Below, piece after piece: positions 1 to 5,352 of a DNA stretch of 8,741 nt; position 1 is the stretch's first letter, and every line of letters starts with the position of its first letter. The notes beneath the pieces were generated by a model. It did no database searches. It worked only from the letters and a program-made list of their open reading frames with translations, and was not told the DNA's origin. The translations under genes were made by a program, and so were the position numbers. The DNA comes from Prevotellaceae bacterium (GTDB taxonomy: Bacteria > Bacteroidota > Bacteroidia > Bacteroidales > UBA932): positions 1 through 8,741 of the forward strand of contig JAIRLT010000100.1 of the NCBI GenBank assembly GCA_031259225.1, given 5' to 3'.

Positions 1-12
1 TCAAACTATAAA

Positions 13-44
13 TTTGCAGAAGCTCGCTTTTTTGCGTACTTTTG
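13..44 (+). promoter_or_regulatory. Bacteroidota-type promoter upstream of the DUF3109 gene
   Basis: TTTG at 13-16 is followed after 20 bp by TACTTTTG at 37-44. This matches the known Bacteroidota sigma-factor pattern (-33 TTTG and -7 TAnnTTTG). Transcription would begin near position 51, leaving a leader of about 30 nt that is A-rich just before the ATG at 81, as is usual in this phylum. Seen directly as a sequence match; activity is inferred. Confidence 0.6.
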
Positions 45-80
45 TTTTATTGGTTTTGCGCGGCAATAAAAAATATAATC

Positions 81-659
81 ATGCCATCCATTATACAGAT
101 AGACGATAAATTGATAAGCGCCGACATTTGGCAACAATACTTTGCGTGCGATATTTCGCAGTGCGCCGGCATTTGTTGCGTATATGGCGACAGCGGCGCA
201 CCGCTCGAGCCAGCCGAAGCGGAAATGTTGAAAAAAGAATACCCGAACTTCGTTGCCTACATGAAACCCGAAGGCGTTAAAGCGGTCGAAAAACAAGGCG
301 TGGCGGTTGTTGATACGGAAAATGAATTAGGCACGCCGCTCATCGCAAATAAGGAATGCGCCTATTCCTGTTTTGACAAGGAAAACGTTTGCTATTGCGC
401 CATTGAACGCGCCTACCGCGAAGGAAAAACCACTTTCCGCAAACCGATTTCGTGTTGGTTGTATCCCATTCGCTTGAAACAATTCAAGGAAAATACCGGA
501 TTAAATTACGACCGGCAACATTTGTGCGATGCGGCGCGGGCAAAAGGCAAAGAAGAAAACATACCGGTATTCCGTTTCCTCCGTGAACCGCTTATTTGCC
601 GCTTCGGAAAAGATTTTTACGAGGAAATGGAAAAAGTGGGCGACGCGTTATGCATGTAA
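81..659 (+). CDS. DUF3109 family Cys-rich protein
   Basis: A 192-residue protein matching the DUF3109 family, which is common in Bacteroidota and has no established function that I can name. It has twelve cysteines. An N-terminal cluster spans residues 23-33 (C23, C28, C32, C33, in the context FACDISQCAGICC). A second group is at C93, C97, C104 and C106, with further single cysteines at 125, 149 and 173. The spacing suggests a bound metal or Fe-S centre, which is inference. There is no signal peptide or membrane segment, so it is probably cytoplasmic. The ATG at 81 is preferred over an in-frame ATG at 42, because 42 lies inside the -7 promoter element (37-44) and the protein then begins MPSIIQIDDKLI, a normal start for the family. 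It has its own promoter and is separated from rocD by 125 bp of repeat-rich DNA. Confidence 0.85.
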   Translation: MPSIIQIDDKLISADIWQQYFACDISQCAGICCVYGDSGAPLEPAEAEMLKKEYPNFVAYMKPEGVKAVEKQGVAVVDTENELGTPLIANKECAYSCFDKENVCYCAIERAYREGKTTFRKPISCWLYPIRLKQFKENTGLNYDRQHLCDAARAKGKEENIPVFRFLREPLICRFGKDFYEEMEKVGDALCM

Positions 660-720
660 AACAATTTATGGCTAACCAGTGCGAATTAAGAATTAGGCTA
701 ACACCGGTGCGCTTGTCGCA

Positions 721-796
721 ACTTATGACTTACGACTTATGACTTACGACTTACGACTAAAATGACTTATGACTAAAATAACTTATGACTAAAATG
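721..796. repeat. 7-bp and 16-bp tandem repeats running into the rocD start
   Basis: Five 7-bp units (ACTTATG or ACTTACG) lie head to tail at 721-755. They merge into three 16-bp units of the form ACTTATGACTAAAATG at 749-764, 765-780 and 781-796; the 16-bp unit is a 7-bp unit plus ACTAAAATG. The array continues as a partial copy into codons 5-6 of the longest rocD reading. Just upstream, GAATTAAGAATTAGG at 682-696 is another short direct repeat. The region 660-784 shows no gene and no recognisable TAnnTTTG promoter. Confidence 0.85.
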
Positions 797-2011
797 ACTT
801 ACAACTTTTATATGGATTTGGAAAACCGCTTCGGCGCACACAACTACCATCCGCTGCCGGTGGTGCTGGAGCGCGGCGAAGGCGTTTACCTGTGGGATGT
901 GGAAGGGAAAAAATATTTTGATTTCCTTTCGGCATATTCGGCTATGAACCAGGGGCACTGCCATCCGAAAATAGTGCAGGCGCTTACGGAACAGGCGCAA
1001 CAACTGTGTTTAACCTCGCGCGCTTTTTTCAACGACTGTTTGGGGACATACGAAAAATATGTTACCGAATATTTCGGATATCAGCGGGTATTGCCCATGA
1101 ACACCGGCGCCGAAGCCGTAGAAACGGCGCTGAAACTGGCGCGCCGTTGGGGATATGTAAAAAAGAATATCCCCGAAAACGAAGCGGCAATAGTTGTTTG
1201 CGAAGGCAATTTCCACGGGCGTACTATCAGCATTGTGTCCATGTCGAGCGACCCCGATGCGTATGCCCGGTTTGGTCCGTTCACGCCCGGGTTCATAAAA
1301 ATCCCGTATAACGACGCCACTGCGCTGGAACGCGTATTAAACGAACAGGGCGACCGTATCGCCGCCTTTCTCGTAGAACCGATACAGGGCGAAGCGGGCG
1401 TATTGGTACCCGATGACAGCTATTTGAAAACATGCGCCGGTTTATGTAAAAAACACCGTGTGCTTTTTGTTGCCGATGAAGTGCAGACCGGCATTGCGCG
1501 TACCGGTCGCCTCCTGTGCTGCGACCACGAAAATGTGCGCCCTGACTTGTTGATACTCGGGAAAGCCTTGTCCGGCGGCGTATTGCCCGTGTCGGCTGTG
1601 CTTTCCGACGACGATGTGATGCTGACCATTCATCCGGGCGAACACGGTTCTACTTTCGGTGGGTTCCCGTTGGCTTGCAAGGTGGCAGTGGCGGCGCTGG
1701 AGGTGGTGCGCGATGAAAAACTGGCGGAACGCGCCGACTGTTTGGGAAAGATTTTACGTAGAGAATTGGCGGAAATACATTCGCCGATGATCCGCGCTAT
1801 TCGCGGGAAAGGCTTGCTGAATGCGGTCGTCATTGAGCCTGCCAATGGAAAGGAAGCATGGGACGTATGCCTGAAAATGGCTGAAAACGGATTGCTGGCA
1901 AAACCTACCCATCGCCATATTATCCGCTTTGCCCCGCCGCTGGTGATTACCGAAGCGCAAATACACGAAGCGGTAAGCATCATCAAAAAATCGATTACAT
2001 TTTTTACCTAA
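785..2011 (+). CDS. rocD: Ornithine--oxo-acid aminotransferase (ornithine aminotransferase)
   Basis: PLP-dependent class III aminotransferase that transfers the delta-amino group of ornithine to 2-oxoglutarate, giving glutamate 5-semialdehyde and glutamate in arginine/citrulline catabolism or proline synthesis. The 408-residue length is close to the roughly 400 of bacterial RocD. Diagnostic stretches are FGAHNYHPLPVVL (17-29), the PLP phosphate-binding region NTGAEAVETALKLAR (106-120), NFHGRT (142-147), VEPIQGEAGV (197-206), D231 of LFVADEVQTG, which should contact the pyridine nitrogen, and the Schiff-base lysine K260 in ILGKALSGG. The exact start is uncertain: ATGs at 785, 794 and 812 are all in frame. 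The first two are made of the upstream tandem repeat, and 812 (MDLENRFGAHNYH) begins nearest to the conserved region. It is followed after 5 bp by a nucleotidyltransferase gene and then by ctlX, its likely metabolic partner. Confidence 0.93.
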   Translation: MTKMTYNFYMDLENRFGAHNYHPLPVVLERGEGVYLWDVEGKKYFDFLSAYSAMNQGHCHPKIVQALTEQAQQLCLTSRAFFNDCLGTYEKYVTEYFGYQRVLPMNTGAEAVETALKLARRWGYVKKNIPENEAAIVVCEGNFHGRTISIVSMSSDPDAYARFGPFTPGFIKIPYNDATALERVLNEQGDRIAAFLVEPIQGEAGVLVPDDSYLKTCAGLCKKHRVLFVADEVQTGIARTGRLLCCDHENVRPDLLILGKALSGGVLPVSAVLSDDDVMLTIHPGEHGSTFGGFPLACKVAVAALEVVRDEKLAERADCLGKILRRELAEIHSPMIRAIRGKGLLNAVVIEPANGKEAWDVCLKMAENGLLAKPTHRHIIRFAPPLVITEAQIHEAVSIIKKSITFFT

Positions 2012-2016
2012 TATTT

Positions 2017-2307
2017 ATGAACTGCGAAGATTATATTGCATTATTGCATCATTATAAAGAGCAAGCCGCCACTAAATACGGCATCCTCGCTATGGGTATT
2101 TTTGGTTCTACGGCACGAAACGCACGAAAACCCGGCAGCGATCTGGATATATTTGTTCAAATGGCAACGCCCAATCCTTTTCATTTAGTACACATAAAAG
2201 AAGAGGTGGAAGAAATTACCCATTGTAAAGTTGATATTGTACGACTACACGACGCCATGAATACATTATTAAAGAAATATATTGAAAAGGAGGGGCTCTA
2301 TGTATGA
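2017..2307 (+). CDS. MntA-type minimal nucleotidyltransferase (antitoxin of HepT/MNT type)
   Basis: A 96-residue minimal nucleotidyltransferase of the DNA polymerase beta superfamily. The full GS-X10-D-X-D motif is present: G30-S31, then D42 and D44 (GSTAR then SDLDIFV), with a third acidic residue D73 in KVDIV. In characterised HepT/MntA pairs, the MntA protein inactivates the HepT RNase toxin by transferring AMP to it, using these residues. The catalytic set looks intact, so this copy may still be active. It starts 5 bp after the rocD stop, without its own visible promoter, so it is probably read through from rocD. Its last codons contain AAAAGGAGG, a strong ribosome site for the short hepT-like frame that overlaps its end (2300). 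That partner is only a stump, so this is an orphan antitoxin-like protein. Confidence 0.85.
   Translation: MNCEDYIALLHHYKEQAATKYGILAMGIFGSTARNARKPGSDLDIFVQMATPNPFHLVHIKEEVEEITHCKVDIVRLHDAMNTLLKKYIEKEGLYV
2285..2293 (+). promoter_or_regulatory. Strong Shine-Dalgarno for the hepT-like remnant
   Basis: AAAAGGAGG sits inside the end of the nucleotidyltransferase gene, 6 nt before the ATG at 2300. This is the clearest Shine-Dalgarno in the window. It is unusual here because the neighbouring genes start without one. It supports initiation at 2300 and may have come with the toxin-antitoxin cassette. Confidence 0.6.
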
Positions 2308-2353
2308 CAAAGAATTAGTCGCAGTTGTTCAAAAAATAATTGCCGATTTATGA
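2300..2353 (+). pseudogene. hepT: Truncated hepT (DUF86) toxin remnant, 17 codons
   Basis: An ATG at 2300, 6 nt after AAGGAGG and overlapping the last codons of the nucleotidyltransferase gene, opens a 17-codon frame reading MYDKELVAVVQKIIADL before a TGA. HepT-like partners of MNT antitoxins usually start almost exactly here, overlapping the antitoxin stop, and from general knowledge often begin MYDKxL. A complete HepT is roughly 110-140 residues and carries an R-X4-6-H RNase motif near its C-terminus; all of that is missing. The TGA overlaps the ctlX start as ATGA, so translation could be coupled. The best reading is a deletion scar of a toxin gene. A chance short frame or a leader peptide for ctlX is possible but explains the resemblance less well. 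Confidence 0.6.
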
Positions 2354-3237
2354 TTGCTTCGCAAGTGTTGATGATACGTCCCGTACGTTTCGGCTATAAT
2401 GCCGAAACAGCAGTAAACAATACATTCCAGCAGGACGGCGGGGATAATGCGCAAGACGGGGCGTTGAAAGAATTTGACGCATTTGTAACCTTGCTGCGGG
2501 CGCACGGTATATCCGTAACCGTCCTTGACGACACGCCGGCGCCGCATACGCCCGACGCCATTTTCCCGAATAACTGGATTTCGTTTCATCCCGGCGGTAT
2601 TGCCTGCCTGTACCCGATGTTTGCCGGGAACCGGCGGCAGGAACGCAAGGCGCTAAGCGCCATAAAAAGCGCTTTCACCATCCGGCAGTTTATTGATTTT
2701 ACGCATTACGAAACGCAAAACCTTTTCTTGGAAGGTACCGGCAGCATGGTGTTCGACCGTAGCCGGCGAATAGCGTATGCCTGCCTTTCGCCCCGCACCA
2801 ATGAAGAAGTATTGCACGATTTTTGCCGGCAAATGCACTTCTCACCGGTCATGTTCCATGCTGCGGATGCGAACGGGCAAGCCGTTTACCACACCAATGT
2901 GATGCTGTGCGTGGCAGCAGATTTTGCCGTAGTCTGCATGGAAAGCATTACGGATAAACGGGAACAGGATGTACTGGCGAATAAATTAACGGAAGCAGGG
3001 AAAGAAATTATACCCATTACTGTCGCGCAAATGACCTGTTTTGCCGGTAATATGCTGCAACTGCAAAACCGCTCAGGGAAACGCTTCCTCATACTTTCCG
3101 GCACGGCGCGCCATGCGCTGGCGCCTGCACAAGTAGATGCACTGGAAAAATACAACGAACTGCTTTCACCAGCTATTCCCATTATTGAACGTAACGGTGG
3201 CGGAAGCGTCCGCTGCATGATGGCGGAAGTATTTTGA
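2350..3237 (+). CDS. ctlX: Citrulline utilization hydrolase, CtlX family (arginine deiminase-related)
   Basis: A 295-residue member of the guanidine-modifying superfamily (arginine deiminase, DDAH, amidinotransferase). The N-terminus (VLMIRPVRFGYNAETAVNN) is characteristic of the CtlX group. The family is named for citrulline hydrolysis to ornithine, ammonia and CO2, shown in Francisella. Superfamily active-site features are in place: D69 with FPNNW (72-76), E128 in FLEGTGSMVFDR, catalytic H181 in VYHTNVM, N235 in CFAGNMLQL, and the nucleophile C289 in GGGSVRCMMAEVF near the C-terminus. No signal peptide is visible, so it should be cytoplasmic. Its ATG overlaps the stop of the hepT remnant (ATGA). 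Being two genes from rocD fits a citrulline to ornithine to glutamate semialdehyde route. An arginine deiminase or dimethylarginine hydrolase activity cannot be excluded from sequence alone. Confidence 0.85.
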   Translation: MIASQVLMIRPVRFGYNAETAVNNTFQQDGGDNAQDGALKEFDAFVTLLRAHGISVTVLDDTPAPHTPDAIFPNNWISFHPGGIACLYPMFAGNRRQERKALSAIKSAFTIRQFIDFTHYETQNLFLEGTGSMVFDRSRRIAYACLSPRTNEEVLHDFCRQMHFSPVMFHAADANGQAVYHTNVMLCVAADFAVVCMESITDKREQDVLANKLTEAGKEIIPITVAQMTCFAGNMLQLQNRSGKRFLILSGTARHALAPAQVDALEKYNELLSPAIPIIERNGGGSVRCMMAEVF

Positions 3238-3286
3238 AATAATTACTTCCAACTGCGGGAAAAATTTTATGAAAATGAATGTAGCT

Positions 3287-4078
3287 TTATCCCAGGGCGA
3301 CGTCCAGTATCATCATCAGTACAAAGCCGGTCATTACCGACAACGTCCCAATGTTGGAATGCTCGCCCAAATGCGCCTCGGGGATGAGTTCTTCAATTAC
3401 CACATACAGCATTGCCCCCGCTGCAAAAGCCAGCATCCAGGGCATCAACGGTGCAATCCAACCGGACAGGAACACCATCGCAAAACCAAATACCGGCTCT
3501 ACTATACCCGAAGCGCAGCCCAGTAAAAACGCCTTTCCCGTTTTCATTCCCTCTTGCCGGAGCGGTAGCGAAATGGCAGCGCCTTCGGGGAAATTTTGTA
3601 TGCCTATCCCTAATGCCAACGCTACAGCCGACACGTACATTGCCGGCTCGCCGCCATGTTGCGCAGCCAGCGCAAACGAAAGTCCCACCGCCATTCCTTC
3701 GGGAATATTGTGCAAAGTAACTGCCGAAATAAGCATGGTTGTGCGTTTCATTGACGACGACAAACCCTCCTGCACATTGGTTGCCGGATGCAGGTGCGGG
3801 ATCAATTTATCAAGACCGAACAGGAAAAGCGCCCCGAGCACACAGCCGCCGGCGGCAGGCAACCAACCGATATACCCCATGGCTTTTGCCTCGTCAATTG
3901 CCGGGGACAGTAACCCGAATACGGCAGCGGCAACCATGACGCCTGCGGCAAAGCCGAGGAAAAGCGTCTGCATCATCCGGCTGGTACGTTGCCGGAAGAA
4001 AAAAACCATTGCCGCGCCGAGGCAAGTCATAAGGAAAATAAAACCCGTACCGCCGGCAACCCATGTAAATTCACGCAT
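3287..4078 (-). CDS. ZIP family divalent metal (zinc) transporter
   Basis: Inner-membrane transporter of the ZIP family, closest in pattern to the GufA/ZIP11 type, taking Zn2+ and related metals into the cytoplasm. Using the ATG at 4078 it has 263 residues and about eight hydrophobic segments. The family's metal-site helices are clear: LHNIPEGMAVG (from residue 122), IQNFPEGAAISLPL (from 160), IVEP (192-195), and VIEELIPEAHLGEH near the C-terminus. A His-containing loop (HLHP, 95-98) follows the third segment, as expected. An in-frame ATG at 4123 would add 15 residues. I prefer 4078 because it is preceded by the A-rich AAATAACAAACAAT and puts the first helix close to the N-terminus, but this is not certain. 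It is convergent with ctlX (49 bp) and lies 102 bp downstream of the DUF308 gene on the same strand. Confidence 0.9.
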   Translation of the reverse strand: MREFTWVAGGTGFIFLMTCLGAAMVFFFRQRTSRMMQTLFLGFAAGVMVAAAVFGLLSPAIDEAKAMGYIGWLPAAGGCVLGALFLFGLDKLIPHLHPATNVQEGLSSSMKRTTMLISAVTLHNIPEGMAVGLSFALAAQHGGEPAMYVSAVALALGIGIQNFPEGAAISLPLRQEGMKTGKAFLLGCASGIVEPVFGFAMVFLSGWIAPLMPWMLAFAAGAMLYVVIEELIPEAHLGEHSNIGTLSVMTGFVLMMILDVALG

Positions 4079-4180
4079 ATTGTTTGTTATTTGGAAAAAC
4101 ACATTACTTCCTTGCAGCGCCATACCCTGCTATTGTTGGCGTTTCCGCGTGCTGCCTTGTAGAGGCAGGTGCAGGCAATT

Positions 4181-4759
4181 TTATATGTTTTCGTTTGAAA
4201 TGTTTTCCTGTCCGGTAATTGTCGGCTTCCCGGACTCCGAGAAAATAAAGAAGTAATAGACGCCTATCAGCAATAGGGCAATGCCCAGCAAGCGCACTAC
4301 CCAACCGGTGATAGCTTGCGGAAAAGCCAACAGAATAACCGCCATTAACAACGTTAATAAACCGACTAAAATAAACCATGCCCAGTCAATCATCCCGAAT
4401 GATTTCAGGGTGATGGCTGCGCCGATAATTTGCACGCTGCGTATTAACATCCAAATGCCGGCGCTCACTGCCAACAACGTTTTGAGAAGATTGGGGAACA
4501 CCAGTAAACACACGCCTAACGCCACAAGGACTATGGCGGCGGCAATTAAATACCATGGGTTTTTCTCTGTGGTTTCCCGTTGCCGGATATATGACCAAAC
4601 CGCCGAAATGCTTATAATAAAAAAGGCGATAGCAAGGATTATACCCAGCATGTCCGTCAATATATCGGGAAACAGGATTAATAGCACTCCCAAGAAACTA
4701 AAAATTAATCCCTGTATAAACAAATTGTTCTTTCCGGTTGATTTTACTACTGTTGCCAT
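4181..4759 (-). CDS. DUF308 / HdeD-like membrane protein
   Basis: A 192-residue integral membrane protein of the DUF308 (HdeD) family. Six hydrophobic helices occur as three pairs. Each pair carries the same short element at the end of its first helix: LLILFPD (26-32), CLLVFPN (84-90) and ILLAFPQ (142-148), a three-fold internal repeat typical of the family. HdeD in enteric bacteria is linked to acid resistance, but no biochemical role is established for most members. The C-terminal tail (ESGKPTITGQENISNENI) is hydrophilic. It is divergent from the Fur/Zur-family gene across a 138-bp AT-rich region and may be co-transcribed with the downstream ZIP gene. A role in metal or envelope stress is only suggested by position. 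Confidence 0.82.
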   Translation of the reverse strand: MATVVKSTGKNNLFIQGLIFSFLGVLLILFPDILTDMLGIILAIAFFIISISAVWSYIRQRETTEKNPWYLIAAAIVLVALGVCLLVFPNLLKTLLAVSAGIWMLIRSVQIIGAAITLKSFGMIDWAWFILVGLLTLLMAVILLAFPQAITGWVVRLLGIALLLIGVYYFFIFSESGKPTITGQENISNENI

Positions 4760-4845
4760 TGTTCTTCAATTTTTAAATTATGTAAAAATAACCATTTTTT
4801 TTAATATAATAATATAGTCCCCATAAAAAGAATTATTGCCACAGT

Positions 4846-4876
4846 GTTGTAATATTAAATTATTATTGTAACTTTG
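4846..4876 (+). promoter_or_regulatory. Bacteroidota-type promoter for the Fur/Zur-family gene and downstream operon
   Basis: GTTG at 4846-4849 and TAACTTTG at 4869-4876 are separated by 19 bp, matching the -33 and -7 elements of Bacteroidota promoters (the -7 element fits TAnnTTTG exactly). The start site would fall near 4883, about 15 nt before the ATG at 4898. The rest of the 4760-4897 intergenic region is very AT-rich. I found no matching element on the minus strand for the DUF308 gene. Confidence 0.55.
4850..4865. promoter_or_regulatory. Candidate operator: imperfect palindrome in the promoter spacer
   Basis: TAATATTAAATTATTA is an AT-rich palindrome in which 6 of 8 position pairs match. 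It fits exactly between the -33 and -7 elements, where a Fur/Zur-type repressor would block RNA polymerase. Fur-family boxes are usually AT-rich palindromes of this size. AT-rich DNA makes such palindromes by chance, so this is a weak call. Confidence 0.25.
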
Positions 4877-4897
4877 TAGCATTAATAAAATTGTTTT

Positions 4898-5329
4898 ATG
4901 GAAAAACAGAAAAGAAATACCAAGACCAAGCAAATGGTTATGGACATATTGTTGAATGAGCCGGTAACGGCGCGTTGCCACAGCGACATTGTGCAACAAT
5001 TAGACGGGAAAATAGACAGGGTTACGGTGTACCGCATCCTGCAAGGCTTTTGCGACGACGGCTTGGTGCACAAAGTAGCTGACGACAACGGGAAAACCTA
5101 CTATGCCTTGTGCCGCGACTGCACCTCCGGACGCCATGACGATGACCATTTACATTTCCGGTGCATTTCCTGTGAAACGGTTTCGTGCATCGAAGCAACG
5201 CAGCAGATCCTGCGGCTTCCGCGCGGGTACAGGATGTCCGGTCTTTCCTGTTTTATTTCCGGTTACTGTCCCAATTGCTTGCCGCCGGCAAAAAGCAAGC
5301 GCTTGAAAACGCACCTGAAAAAAAGTTAA
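4898..5329 (+). CDS. Fur-family transcriptional regulator, probably Zur-like
   Basis: A 143-residue ferric/zinc uptake regulator family protein that would bind DNA as a metal-loaded dimer and repress uptake genes. The N-terminal winged helix includes DRVTVYRILQGFCDDGLVHKV (40-60), the recognition-helix segment of the family. The dimerisation half has the His-rich sensor-site stretch HDDDHLHFRC (80-89) and the structural zinc cysteines C89-x2-C92 and C124-x2-C127, with extra cysteines at 72, 75, 97 and 118. Sequence alone does not separate Zur from Fur. The zinc reading comes from neighbours: a ZIP transporter, a TonB-dependent receptor 23 bp downstream, and a His-rich lipoprotein. Autoregulation through the promoter at 4846-4876, and control of the divergent DUF308/ZIP pair, are plausible inferences. 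The C-terminus is basic (KSKRLKTHLKKS). Confidence 0.88.
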   Translation: MEKQKRNTKTKQMVMDILLNEPVTARCHSDIVQQLDGKIDRVTVYRILQGFCDDGLVHKVADDNGKTYYALCRDCTSGRHDDDHLHFRCISCETVSCIEATQQILRLPRGYRMSGLSCFISGYCPNCLPPAKSKRLKTHLKKS

Positions 5330-5352
5330 ATTTATCCCATCCGGCAAAATTC

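Noticed and set aside
721..796. Possible CRISPR-like array
   Set aside because: The units are directly adjacent 7-bp and 16-bp repeats without unique spacers of constant length, and there are no cas genes.
3264..3276. ATTTT-ATG-AAAAT inverted repeat between ctlX and the ZIP gene, considered as a bidirectional terminator
   Set aside because: A five-pair AT-only stem is too weak to support a terminator call.
4152..4168. Hairpin CTGCCT / AGGCAG with a 5-nt loop between the DUF308 and ZIP genes, considered as a terminator
   Set aside because: Only six base pairs and no T-tract after it on the minus strand. It may be chance and does not establish separate transcription units.
3351..4256. Long plus-strand open frame opposite the ZIP gene
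   Set aside because: It is the antisense of a clear ZIP transporter, and its translation is a low-complexity Pro/Ala/Ser mixture with no recognisable domain.
5185..5352. Upstream extension of the TonB-dependent receptor frame
   Set aside because: It lies almost wholly inside the Fur/Zur-family gene and would bury the signal peptide that begins at 5353.
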